Below, piece after piece: positions 1 through 7,253 of a stretch of DNA of 16,072 nucleotides. Source of the DNA: Alphaproteobacteria bacterium (GTDB lineage Bacteria; Pseudomonadota; Alphaproteobacteria; JABAAW01); NCBI GenBank assembly GCA_014239005.1, contig JABAAA010000011.1, forward strand, positions 1 to 16,072, in the 5' to 3' direction. The translations under genes and the position numbers were made by a program. Under the pieces are notes generated by a model. It was given only the letters and a program-made list of their open reading frames with translations. It was not told the origin of the DNA and did not search any database. The stretch's first letter is position 1. Every line of letters starts with the position of its first letter.

Positions 1-1133
1 TGCTCCCTTGGGGACATCTTTTCGCGCGCCCTCTGAAAGAAAAATTTATCGTCGTCGTCGATGACTTCGGCAGCGTTCGCTGGGCCTATCGCTGGACAGG
101 AACGACCGACAGAGGACGTAGCGGATACACCATGCTGAGCGAAATCGAAGGCGATCGAGTGTTGATCGTCGACGACGAAGGACTCAGGGTTGTTTCTAGC
201 GATGTGTTCGGCAATACAGAAGTTGTTTTCGACGGAGAGAGCTATTCGCAAAAGCACGATTACAAGGTTCATCACGGCATGTGGAGCACCGACAAAGGCA
301 CGATGCTGTTAATCGCCGATCCTATCGAAAAGGGAGGCGTGGCGCTTCCGAAACAACCGAAGATCTTTTCCGAAGAAGACACGATCTTGGAAATCGACCT
401 GAAAAGTGGAAAACTGTTGCGCGAAATCGACTTGAAAAAAGTTTTCGCCGAAAACGCCAAACGTCCCATGCTGGAAGATCAAGGCATCCTTCCGAACAAG
501 AAGAAAGACTGGATGCACTTGAACGCCATCTATTACGACGCTGCAAGCGAGTCGATCGTCCTGTCCGGACGCAACCAGAGCGCGATTTTCGCGCTCGACT
601 ACCAGACGGGAGACTTGGCGTGGCTGTTTTCCGATCCCGAGGGGTGGCCCGATCGCGCCTCCCTGCCTTTGTTGGCGGCTCCGAAGGGCTATCGCTATCA
701 TCGCGGACAGCACGATGTCGTGTTGGAGGGCAATCGTTTGCGATTCTTCGACAACGCAGTCTTGCTGAAAGACGGCGATGGCGGCTATGTCCCCGCGTCG
801 AGAACGCGTTCGCGCATCGTCGAAGCGCGCCTCGATCTTGACAATGCAAGGGTGGCGAGCGTTAAAACCTACGCACCTGAAGACTTCTTTTCCAAGATCA
901 CAGGCGGCTACGAGTTTGACAACGGCAGATACCTTTTGTGCTATTGCGGCATTATGAAAGATGTCTTCGGAAAATATGTCAACGATTTCCGAAACAGCAA
1001 AGGGGTTGACGGCGAAGCGCAGCTGTTCGAATTCAACGAGGGCAGCAACCAAGAAAGGCTGCATTTCTCCGTCAAGGGAATCAGCTATCGTCCGCGCTAC
1101 TTCGACTGGCAAAAAATGGTCGGCGCGAAATAG
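1..1133 (+). CDS. Arylsulfotransferase (ASST) family protein, 5' end missing
   Basis: The frame is open from base 3 to the TAG at 1131-1133, with no stop before the first in-window ATG (132), so the true start lies upstream of the window. The upstream codons read KEKFIVVVDDFGSVRWAYRW, a typical beta-propeller blade, so this part is coding. Family marks are KDWMHLNAIYYD (about 505-540), SGRNQSAIFALDYQTGDLAW (about 565-620), DPEGW, a GQHDV motif near 705-720 and SRIVEARLD near 810-835. These match the conserved His and Arg blocks of PF05935 arylsulfotransferases, periplasmic enzymes that move sulfate between phenolic compounds through a sulfated histidine. I cannot pin down the catalytic histidine by eye; the late block GGYEFDNGRYLLCYCG lacks an obvious one. 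A signal peptide would be outside the window. The family call is firm; the substrate is unknown. Confidence 0.8.
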   Translation, partial: LPWGHLFARPLKEKFIVVVDDFGSVRWAYRWTGTTDRGRSGYTMLSEIEGDRVLIVDDEGLRVVSSDVFGNTEVVFDGESYSQKHDYKVHHGMWSTDKGTMLLIADPIEKGGVALPKQPKIFSEEDTILEIDLKSGKLLREIDLKKVFAENAKRPMLEDQGILPNKKKDWMHLNAIYYDAASESIVLSGRNQSAIFALDYQTGDLAWLFSDPEGWPDRASLPLLAAPKGYRYHRGQHDVVLEGNRLRFFDNAVLLKDGDGGYVPASRTRSRIVEARLDLDNARVASVKTYAPEDFFSKITGGYEFDNGRYLLCYCGIMKDVFGKYVNDFRNSKGVDGEAQLFEFNEGSNQERLHFSVKGISYRPRYFDWQKMVGAK

Positions 1134-1162
1134 GCGAGAACATCAGAAGAAAGGCTTCACGA

Positions 1163-1405
1163 CTGATCGTTCGAGGCGATCTCAACGGCGATCTCAACTT
1201 TGGCAAGCTCTTTGGCAGAAAACTTGGGGGTTGCCTTGGGGGTTGCCTTTGTGTCGTGGGTTGCTTGTCGCTTGCAAGCTGCGTCTCCGATTCCGAAGCG
1301 CCGTTGAACGCGCTGGATCATGTGCCTGACGAGGTGTGGCGAGAGCCCGCCAAAGACGACGAACGCGCAACCCTCTCCTTGCCTGACAAGCGCGCGCGCC
1401 CCTGA
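1163..1405 (+). CDS. Cryptic small lipoprotein-like reading frame, start unresolved
   Basis: A plus-strand frame ending at TGA 1403-1405 encodes a lysine/arginine-containing stretch (KLFGRK), a small hydrophobic cysteine-rich segment, then CLSLASC followed by VSDSEAPLNALDHVPDEVW and a charged tail to KRARP. LASC (cysteine codon at 1280) fits a lipobox, and the following residues use codons like the neighbouring genes. There is no ATG or TTG in frame after the ASST stop. The only GTG (1256) leaves too short a signal peptide, and CTG 1163 is an arbitrary left limit. Two 12-bp tandem duplications (1175-1198 and 1223-1246) sit in the would-be signal region and may have altered it. It could be a decayed gene, a gene with a rare start, or chance. 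I do not recognise a family. Confidence 0.35.
   Translation: MIVRGDLNGDLNFGKLFGRKLGGCLGGCLCVVGCLSLASCVSDSEAPLNALDHVPDEVWREPAKDDERATLSLPDKRARP
1175..1198 (+). repeat. 12-bp tandem duplication
   Basis: GGCGATCTCAAC occurs twice in direct succession (1175-1186 and 1187-1198) in the gap between the ASST gene and argG. In the cryptic lipoprotein frame it encodes GDLN twice. Confidence 0.9.
1223..1246 (+). repeat. 12-bp tandem duplication
   Basis: CTTGGGGGTTGC occurs twice in direct succession (1223-1234 and 1235-1246), encoding LGGC twice in the cryptic lipoprotein frame, 24 bases after the previous duplication. Confidence 0.9.
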
Positions 1406-1406
1406 G

Positions 1407-2627
1407 TCAGGAAGACTGGCGAGAAGACTGGCGGCGATTCGCGATGTTGAGGCGTAGCGCGTTGATCTTGATGAAGCCTTCCGCGTCTTTGGGATCGAAG
1501 ACGGAGTCCGCCTCGAAGGTTGCATGCTGCGGCGAATAGAGGCTGTGCGGACTCTCTCGCCCTAGCAATGTCGTCGAGCCCTTGTAGAGGCGCAAGCGCA
1601 CCCTACCCTCGACGAACGAACGATGGTAGTCGAAGAGCTTTTGCAACGCCTCACGTTCAGGCGAAAACCACAAGCCGTTGTAGACGAGGGCTGCGTATTG
1701 GGGAACGAGCGAATCGCGCAGGCGCACGAGCTCGCGGTCGAGCGTCAGCGATTCGAGCGCACGTTTGGCAAACAGCCATAGCGTTCCGCCGGGCGTTTCG
1801 TAGATTCCGCGCGACTTCATGCCGATCTGTCGATTTTCGACGAGGTCCAGCCTTCCGATGGCATGCTCGCCGCCGAGCTTGTTCAGTTCTTCCAAACAAC
1901 ATCTTGTCGAGCCTTGCTTGCCGTCGACGGCACAAGGCGCTCCGTCGCTAAAATCGATGGCGAGCTCGCGCGGGTTGTCGGGCGCGTTCTGAGGGGCACG
2001 CGTTCGGGCGTAGACGAATTCGGGTGCTTCTTGAGACGGATCTTCCAACACCTTTCCCTCCGCCGAGATGTGTAACAAGTTGGCGTCGACCGAGAAGGGC
2101 GCCTCGCCGCGCTTGTCCTTGGGAACAGAAATTTGCCGTTGCGATGCCCACGCGATCAGATCTTCGCGTCCTTGGAAGTCCCAAATTCTCCACGGCGCGA
2201 TCACACCCAGATCAGGGGCAAGCGCACGATAGGTCATCTCGAAACGCACTTGGTCGTTTCCTTTGCCCGTTGCGCCGTGCGCAAGGGCATCGGCATTCAG
2301 CTCACGCGCAAGCTCGATCTGTCGCTGGGCGATCAGCGGACGCGCGATGGCTGTTCCTAAGAGGTAGGCGCTTTCGTAGAGCGCGTTCGCGCGCAACATC
2401 GGCGCGACATAGTTTTCGACAAAGCGGTCGCGCAAGTCTTCGACGCAGACCTTGTGCGCGCCTAAGTCGTAGGCTTTGCGTTGTGCGCGTTGCAAATCCT
2501 CGTCCTGTCCGATGTCGGCGATATAGCAGACGACCTCCGCCTTGTAAGTCTCTTGCAGCCACTTGAGTATGATCGAGGTGTCGAGCCCGCCCGAATAGGC
2601 AAGCACGATGCGCGTTGCAGCCTTCAC
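1407..2627 (-). CDS. argG: Argininosuccinate synthase
   Basis: This is a cytoplasmic enzyme of arginine synthesis that joins citrulline and aspartate, using ATP, to form argininosuccinate. The 406-residue length matches the family (about 400). The N-terminal ATP-binding loop [15 protein letters not shown] is at residues 10-24. Further signatures are [13 protein letters not shown] near residue 88, [14 protein letters not shown] near 117 and the citrulline-site region [10 protein letters not shown] in the second half. The start is GTG at 2627, since no ATG lies ahead of the P-loop, and no clear Shine-Dalgarno precedes it. It is the last gene of a minus-strand series, 78 bases behind the TolC-like gene, with a weak possible promoter in between. 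Its end carries a 12-bp duplication (1411-1434) that doubles the terminal RQSS. It converges on the lipoprotein-like frame: the two stop codons share one 11-bp palindrome. Confidence 0.97.
   Translation of the reverse strand: MKAATRIVLAYSGGLDTSIILKWLQETYKAEVVCYIADIGQDEDLQRAQRKAYDLGAHKVCVEDLRDRFVENYVAPMLRANALYESAYLLGTAIARPLIAQRQIELARELNADALAHGATGKGNDQVRFEMTYRALAPDLGVIAPWRIWDFQGREDLIAWASQRQISVPKDKRGEAPFSVDANLLHISAEGKVLEDPSQEAPEFVYARTRAPQNAPDNPRELAIDFSDGAPCAVDGKQGSTRCCLEELNKLGGEHAIGRLDLVENRQIGMKSRGIYETPGGTLWLFAKRALESLTLDRELVRLRDSLVPQYAALVYNGLWFSPEREALQKLFDYHRSFVEGRVRLRLYKGSTTLLGRESPHSLYSPQHATFEADSVFDPKDAEGFIKINALRLNIANRRQSSRQSS
1411..1434 (+). repeat. 12-bp tandem duplication at the 3' end of argG
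   Basis: GAAGACTGGCGA (1411-1422) is followed directly by GAAGACTGGCGG (1423-1434). Read on the minus strand it gives the repeated C-terminal residues RQSSRQSS of ArgG, in frame. Confidence 0.85.
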
Positions 2628-2705
2628 CGAGCTACACGCCGTGCTGCGCGGTGGCGTCTCATGACAGAAGAGTGGCAGTGGCGTTTCAAGAGCAAAATTC
2701 GAGAA

Positions 2706-4109
2706 CTAGATGTTGAGCGTGGCGCGGTCGAGCAATCCCATTTCGCTCAGCAGCGTGATGTAGGCGAGGGTCAGCCTTCGTTCGACATCGAGGAACTTCA
2801 GTTGCGTTTGCAAAAACTGCGCTTCCAACTCGACGATACGCATCGTCTCGCTTTTGTCGGATGCTGCGTTGGCGGATGATTGCGGGGCGTTGCGCAAGGC
2901 GGCGAGCAGGCGCGCGTTCTCCAGTCCGAAGGCTCTGTGCGCGTTGTATTGCGCACTGAGCGAGACAAGACCGTTCCACGCATCGGCAACGACTCGGTGA
3001 TGCTTTTGGGCAAAGCTTCCTCGCTCCCCATCTGCAACGCCCGCCTCGGCGCGCGCAGCTCCGATCAGACTTTTCAGACGGAAGGCGTCGGAAAGACTCC
3101 AGTCGATCCGCACGCCCGCGTAGGCAGAGATCTCGTCGCGCGAATCGTCGTGAAAAACCTCCGGCACGGGGTTGTAGCGGTAGCGTCCTTGCGCGACCAT
3201 CGAAAGCTTCGGAATGCCTTTGGAACGCTGTCTCAAAAGCGCGTTGGTCGCGCGTTGCGCGCGTTGCGTCTCGATATGGTAGACGGGGTTGCTACGTCGC
3301 GCGATTTGCAAGCTTTCTTCAAAAGTGCGCGGAATCAGGTCCAGCGGCAGATCGACGCGCGCCATCGAGGCGACGTCAGGCACGAAGCGAAAGGTGGCGA
3401 CGAACGCTCCTCTGCTCGCGTCCAGCTCTTTTTGGCTTTCCAGCAAAAGACTCTCCCCTTCTTGCGCCGCCTGGCGGAGCCGCCACATGTCCCAAAGGTT
3501 GCGACCTTCGTTGTCTTCGACGAGCTGGGTGCTTTGCGTCAAGACCAACGAGCGTCGCTGTTGCGTACGAAACAGCAAGGCGCGATAGCGTAAATCGACA
3601 TAGTGTTGCAAAGCCATGGCGATCAGCACTTGCTCGGCTTGACGCAATCCGGTGCGTGCCATTTGCACTTGCAGACGATGGTCGCGCAAGCCTGCCTTGC
3701 GCTCGCCGCCGTCGGCGAGCGTTTGGCGGATTTCCAGCGACACATCGGCGTAGGGCTTCAGTCCGTCGATGTTCACATTCGGGTTGGTGACGCTTGCAAA
3801 GGCAGCGCCGCCTTCGCCGCTCAAATTGATGCTTGGCACAGCCGCACCCGAAAGAGCGGCATTGCGCGACTTGCGCGCGTGAACAAGCTTTTGTTCTTGA
3901 GCTTGCACAAGCTCGTCGGCATCCAACGCGCCTTTCACCGCCGTTCGCCAGTTGTAGCTTATGCTGCCGGGCGCTTTCTGCGCGTCGGCGGGAGCCGCGC
4001 TCGCCAAAACAAACATGACGAGCATGGCGAGCCAACAGAGTCCTGCCATGCTTCGAGGACGGGGGTATCGGGAGAAACGAGAGGGAAGCGGGTAGAGAAA
4101 CGTTGTCAT
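2706..4109 (-). CDS. TolC-family outer-membrane efflux/secretion protein
   Basis: This 467-residue protein begins with a long basic n-region and a hydrophobic segment (residues 21-37), ending in a signal-peptidase-like ADA/Q site at 43/44. Two related halves follow the TolC (outer membrane efflux protein) pattern. The first, from about residue 55, contains AVPSINLSGEGG; the second, from about 262, contains SLQIARRSNPVYHIETQRA and IPKLSMVAQGRYRYN. Each half has long alpha-helical stretches and a short beta segment. Such proteins form the outer-membrane duct of type I secretion or RND efflux systems. No membrane-fusion protein or transporter lies beside it, so its partner is elsewhere. The start ATG is 11 bases after the MBL gene stop, with a GAGGA ribosome-binding site overlapping that stop, which indicates cotranscription. 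The family call is solid; the substrate is unknown. Confidence 0.85.
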   Translation of the reverse strand: MTTFLYPLPSRFSRYPRPRSMAGLCWLAMLVMFVLASAAPADAQKAPGSISYNWRTAVKGALDADELVQAQEQKLVHARKSRNAALSGAAVPSINLSGEGGAAFASVTNPNVNIDGLKPYADVSLEIRQTLADGGERKAGLRDHRLQVQMARTGLRQAEQVLIAMALQHYVDLRYRALLFRTQQRRSLVLTQSTQLVEDNEGRNLWDMWRLRQAAQEGESLLLESQKELDASRGAFVATFRFVPDVASMARVDLPLDLIPRTFEESLQIARRSNPVYHIETQRAQRATNALLRQRSKGIPKLSMVAQGRYRYNPVPEVFHDDSRDEISAYAGVRIDWSLSDAFRLKSLIGAARAEAGVADGERGSFAQKHHRVVADAWNGLVSLSAQYNAHRAFGLENARLLAALRNAPQSSANAASDKSETMRIVELEAQFLQTQLKFLDVERRLTLAYITLLSEMGLLDRATLNI

Positions 4110-4120
4110 GGAAGGGGTCC

Positions 4121-4942
4121 TCAGTCGAGTTTGACGGTGTTGCCTTCGCGTGCGGCGAAGGCTTCAGTCCATTCTTTTTGTGCCGCCGTTTCGATCTTTA
4201 CCATCGTCTCGTCGCCGTGAGCGACATCGTGATGGAACAGCGCGAGCTTTTTCGCGCCCGCCTGCTTGCACAGACGCACGCCTTCCTGCCAGCTGGAGTG
4301 TCCCCACCCGACATGCGCCTTGTATTCTTCGTCGGTGTAGGTAGCGTCGTAGATGACTAGATCGCTGTTCTCGATGAGCGCGAGAATGTTCTCGTCGGGC
4401 TGTTGCGGCTTATGTTCCGTGTCGGTCACATAGCACAGCGAGCGATCGGCGTAGTTGATGCGATAGGCGGTCGCGCCGTTCGGATGGTTGAGCGCCGTCG
4501 TTTGTACGCCGATATCAGAATTAAGCGTAAAGCTGTCGCCGGGGTTGAAGTCGGTGAAGGTTTTTTTCGACACCAGCGCAGAGATGGGAATCGGAAAGTA
4601 CGGGGCTTTCATTTCTTCCGCCAACACTTTTTCGATGCCGCCGTACTGTTTCAAGCCGCCGGCTTTGATATGCAGCGTTACCGTCTTGTCGAAGGCGGCG
4701 GGAAAGAACGGAAAGCCTTGCACATGATCCCAATGCACGTGCGAGAAAAGGATATAGGCGTTCTTGATCTCGCGCGTCGTCATTCGCTCGCTCGCTCGGC
4801 GGATGCCGGTGCCCGCGTCCAACACGATCAGGTGGTCGCCGCACCACACTTCGACGCAAGAGGTGTTGCCGCCGAACTTCATGAAGTTCGGAGAACAGAC
4901 GGGAATGCTACCCCGTACGCCGCGAAAGATGACTTCAAACAT
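4121..4942 (-). CDS. MBL-fold metallo-hydrolase
   Basis: This 273-residue cytoplasmic protein has no signal peptide. It opens with FEVIFRGVRGSIPV and FGGNTSCVEV (residues 2-32), the usual start of the PhnP/RNase Z-like branch of the beta-lactamase fold. The metal ligands are visible: SHVHWDH (H68, H70, D72, H73), H153 in NHPNG, D174 in TDTEH, and H215 in GWGHSSWQ or H237-H238 in LFHHDV. This predicts a dinuclear zinc hydrolase, probably acting on a phosphodiester or cyclic nucleotide, but the substrate cannot be read from sequence. It is first in a minus-strand series with the TolC-like gene and argG. The ATG at 4942 lies about 80 bases downstream of a strong sigma70-type promoter. Its ribosome-binding site is weak (AGAGCTCT directly before ATG). 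Confidence 0.85.
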   Translation of the reverse strand: MFEVIFRGVRGSIPVCSPNFMKFGGNTSCVEVWCGDHLIVLDAGTGIRRASERMTTREIKNAYILFSHVHWDHVQGFPFFPAAFDKTVTLHIKAGGLKQYGGIEKVLAEEMKAPYFPIPISALVSKKTFTDFNPGDSFTLNSDIGVQTTALNHPNGATAYRINYADRSLCYVTDTEHKPQQPDENILALIENSDLVIYDATYTDEEYKAHVGWGHSSWQEGVRLCKQAGAKKLALFHHDVAHGDETMVKIETAAQKEWTEAFAAREGNTVKLD

Positions 4943-5029
4943 AGAGCTCTGCTATTGGCGAGACGAAAACGCTTCCTCGGTGAGCATTCTGCCAAGAGCG
5001 AAGGAGCGTTGAGGGTGTGTCTGCATATC

Positions 5030-5057
5030 ATTGTATTGCGTTTTGCAACTTTGTCAA
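5030..5057 (-). promoter_or_regulatory. Sigma70-type promoter for the MBL-tolC-argG unit
   Basis: Read on the minus strand, TTGACA (5057-5052) and TACAAT (5035-5030) are separated by 16 bases: a consensus -35 and a five-of-six -10. Transcription would start near 5023, giving a leader of about 80 bases before the MBL-fold gene. It is the best sigma70 promoter in the window. Confidence 0.75.
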
Positions 5058-5142
5058 CACATAATTGCCAAAAAATCACCTCCATCCCTATCGAACCCCC
5101 GTTCAGCGCATAAATCGACGAAAGCAGGAAATTATCGCGAAT

Positions 5143-5158
5143 TGGCGTTCTTTTTGCT
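5143..5158 (+). promoter_or_regulatory. Candidate sigma54 (-24/-12) promoter
   Basis: TGGCGT (5143-5148), five bases, then TTGCT (5154-5158) match the RpoN consensus TGGCAC-N5-TTGCW with the invariant GG and GC at the right spacing. The mismatches are GT for AC. The start point would be about 5169, leaving a leader of about 54 bases before ATG 5223. It drives the TPR/DUF115 pair. Sigma54 control is common for flagellar genes in alphaproteobacteria, which fits the motility-associated partner. No integration-host-factor or activator site was recognised. Confidence 0.55.
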
Positions 5159-5186
5159 TGTAACCTGACAAAATAGCCCTTCGCAA

Positions 5187-5210
5187 GAGAGGTTGAAAGA
5201 GAGGTTGAAC
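5187..5210 (+). repeat. 12-bp tandem duplication in the leader
   Basis: GAGAGGTTGAAA (5187-5198) is followed directly by GAGAGGTTGAAC (5199-5210). Both copies carry the purine-rich AGAGAGG, and both could pair with the CCTCT that follows. Confidence 0.9.
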
Positions 5211-5219
5211 CTCTTTTTT
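5196..5219 (+). terminator. Terminator-like hairpin in the leader
   Basis: AAAGAGAGG (5196-5204), loop TTGAA, then CCTCTTTTT (5210-5218) form a 9-bp stem with one G-U pair, followed by an uninterrupted T run ending at 5219, three bases before ATG 5223. It has the shape of an intrinsic terminator. Because it lies between the candidate sigma54 promoter and the gene, with no plus-strand gene upstream, it is more likely an attenuator or a translation-control hairpin. Confidence 0.5.
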
Positions 5220-5222
5220 GCT

Positions 5223-7253
5223 ATGTCGATGCCCGCTTCCTCTGCCCTCGCTGCGCGAGTCGCTCGTTTTCACGATTTCGTGAAGAGAGGGGATCGCTCG
5301 CGCGCGCTCGACGAGGTCGCCCTTGTTCAACAAGAATCGCCCGACGAGAAGGGAGTCGTGTTCTTCTTGACAGGACTATTCTTTTTGGAAGAGGGCTACC
5401 CAGGGCGCGCCTTGCAAGCGATGGAGCAGGCGGTACGCGCCGAGCCCTCGTCGCGCGAGTGTCTCTACGGTCTAGCCATGGCGAACAGCGCCTTGGGCTT
5501 TTATCAGGAGGTGCTTTTTTGCAACAAGATCGGGGCTTCAACAAAAGAAATTGCACGCGAAAGGGGGTGGGGCGATCTCTTGACGCCTGCGTTGCGCGCC
5601 AAGGATCGTTTCCTTTTTGCCACCGACGAGCAGATCGTGCTTGCAATCGTCGACCAGCATCGCAGAAGCAACGACTTGTCGAAAGCGGTGAGCGTCGCCG
5701 AAGACGCGCTGCTTGTCTTCCCGCAAAACCACGATTGGCGGCGCGCTGCCATCGTCAGCAATCGAGCCTTGAGACGACCCTTCGCCGCCGCGGCGCTTTT
5801 GCAACCCTTTGCAGCGCAAGAAAAACTGAACTTGGAAGACCAGCTGCTGACAGGCAAGATATTTGCAGACTTGGGGCGCATCGAAGAAAGCTCGTTGTGG
5901 TACCAGCGCGTCGCGCAAGCCGACAGCGGTCATGTCGGTTGTCGCGTTGCCGTTGCCAAGCTGTTGTTCGGCACGCGTCCTCCTCGTTCGCAAACGTTGC
6001 TTTCGCTTGGCAAGTCTTTCATCGACGGGCTGCCGCCCTTGCCGCGCCGCAGAGGGAAAAAGACGATCGTCAAAAACCGTATCAGAATCGGAATCGTTTC
6101 TGCAGACTTGTTCCTCGGAGGACTTGTCGAGCGCGTCGCGCTTCTGTTTGAAATGTTCGACAAGAGCAACATCGAATTCTTTCTCTACATCGATGCACCG
6201 CAACACGACGCGCTCACCGAACGTTTCATGGCACTTTCCAAAGACCACTACCACACGCACGCCGTCGACGATGTCACCTTTGCGCGCATCGTGCAAGAGG
6301 ACGAAATCGATATTCTTCTTGACCTTGACCTGCGCTGTGTCTATCGCCGTCCTGCCGTCGCGCGTTTGAAGCCCGCATCCTTGCATGTCGTCGCCTTCGC
6401 CGATCCGCACGAGGCGCATCGCTGGGGCTACGATGCCGTCTTGAGCGATCCCTACCTGTCTCCAAAACAATCCCGCTCGACGGGTGACCAAACGAGTGCT
6501 CAAACGAGTACTGAAAACTTCAAGGTTCTCGACGACACGACCCCCTGTCCCGTGTTGCGTCCCCGCTTGGGTTTTTTGCAAGTAGCCGACCTGTTCGACG
6601 TACAACCCGTCGTCGCCCTGCCGCACGACAAGGTTCGCGTAGGACTTTCCGCCGCTTACGCTGCCTTCGACGAGGTTGCCCGCGCCCTTCTAGTACGTTG
6701 CCTGCGCGAGGTGCCACACTTCGAGCTGATCGTCGACAGCGAGACCTTGGGCGGCGAACAGGCGGCGGCAACCTTGCTGGCAGCGCTGGAAGAAGCTCTA
6801 CCGCCCGAAGAACATTCAAGGCTTCGTTTCTTGCCGGAACAAACGTCGTTGACTTCTTTTTTGCAACAGACCGACCTGTTGTTGGACATCGCTTGTCCTC
6901 GTTCCGCTTACACGCTGTGGCAGTGCTTGCGCAACAATATCTCCGTCCTGACCTTGGCAGGGACAAACGTTGCCGAAAGGCTGGGATTGTCCGTCGCTTC
7001 TCAACTGGAACTGCAAGACATGTGCGTTTGTCTTGACGACGACGACCTGCTTTCGCGTTTGCGCGCATTTTGTTCCGACCCACGGCAACAACATCGCGCG
7101 CGCCAAGAGCTGCAACGTTGCGCCGTACGACGCAGAGACCCGCAACCCGTTTTACAAAAAGCCTTGGCGGTTGTCGAAGCCTTGTTCGAGGGCTTCGTCG
7201 TTTTGGGCAGGGAGGGTCGCTATCAGGCCCCGAACGGGAGTGCGCAATCATGA
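5223..7253 (+). CDS. TPR protein with degenerate GT41 (O-GlcNAc-transferase-like) C-terminus
   Basis: This protein of about 676 residues has an N-terminal half (to about 265) of helical TPR-like repeats, for example YPGRALQAMEQAVRAEPSS. The C-terminal half, from about residue 287, opens with RIRIGIVSADLF, continues with IDILLDLDLRC and LKPASLHVVAFADP, and ends with YTLWQCLRNNISVLTLAGT and VAERLGLSVASQL (about 565-592). This order matches GT41 transferases. By eye the family's UDP-binding and catalytic positions look changed: the lysine of the N-x-x-K-I block is not seen, and the HTT before the LW block reads RSA. It may be an inactive partner or act on another sugar. ATG 5223 is preferred; a TTG at 5193 abuts AGAGAGG with no spacing, and ATG 5229 is possible. 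A low-complexity linker carries a 12-bp duplication. The stop overlaps the next start (ATGA). Confidence 0.75.
   Translation: MSMPASSALAARVARFHDFVKRGDRSRALDEVALVQQESPDEKGVVFFLTGLFFLEEGYPGRALQAMEQAVRAEPSSRECLYGLAMANSALGFYQEVLFCNKIGASTKEIARERGWGDLLTPALRAKDRFLFATDEQIVLAIVDQHRRSNDLSKAVSVAEDALLVFPQNHDWRRAAIVSNRALRRPFAAAALLQPFAAQEKLNLEDQLLTGKIFADLGRIEESSLWYQRVAQADSGHVGCRVAVAKLLFGTRPPRSQTLLSLGKSFIDGLPPLPRRRGKKTIVKNRIRIGIVSADLFLGGLVERVALLFEMFDKSNIEFFLYIDAPQHDALTERFMALSKDHYHTHAVDDVTFARIVQEDEIDILLDLDLRCVYRRPAVARLKPASLHVVAFADPHEAHRWGYDAVLSDPYLSPKQSRSTGDQTSAQTSTENFKVLDDTTPCPVLRPRLGFLQVADLFDVQPVVALPHDKVRVGLSAAYAAFDEVARALLVRCLREVPHFELIVDSETLGGEQAAATLLAALEEALPPEEHSRLRFLPEQTSLTSFLQQTDLLLDIACPRSAYTLWQCLRNNISVLTLAGTNVAERLGLSVASQLELQDMCVCLDDDDLLSRLRAFCSDPRQQHRARQELQRCAVRRRDPQPVLQKALAVVEALFEGFVVLGREGRYQAPNGSAQS
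6489..6512 (+). repeat. 12-bp tandem duplication in coding sequence
   Basis: CAAACGAGTGCT (6489-6500) is followed directly by CAAACGAGTACT (6501-6512), encoding QTSAQTST in a linker of the GT41-like region, in frame. Confidence 0.9.

Larger units (their letters stand above)
4943..5222. other. Divergent intergenic control region
   Basis: This 280-base region separates the minus-strand MBL unit from the plus-strand glycosylation pair. It holds the sigma70 promoter (minus strand), the sigma54-like element, the 12-bp duplication and the leader hairpin listed separately. It is visibly richer in A+T than its flanks (for example 5041-5100). No small gene or RNA was recognised. Confidence 0.7.

Noticed and set aside
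309..1112. Long minus-strand frame opposite the ASST gene
   Set aside because: It mirrors a recognisable protein on the plus strand and shows no family motif; long antisense frames are common in this GC-rich codon usage.
2628..2705. Separate promoter for argG (TTGAAA, 17 bases, TGTCAT)
   Set aside because: The -10 half is poor; not strong enough to list as a feature.
5193..5222. TTG 5193 as the start of the TPR/GT41-like gene
   Set aside because: The AGAGAGG ahead of it touches the codon with no spacing, and the added residues are encoded by the leader hairpin.
7070..7249. Upstream extension of the DUF115 gene by 60 codons
   Set aside because: It would overlap the end of the preceding gene; ATG 7250 has a well-spaced GGGAG and a typical ATGA coupling.
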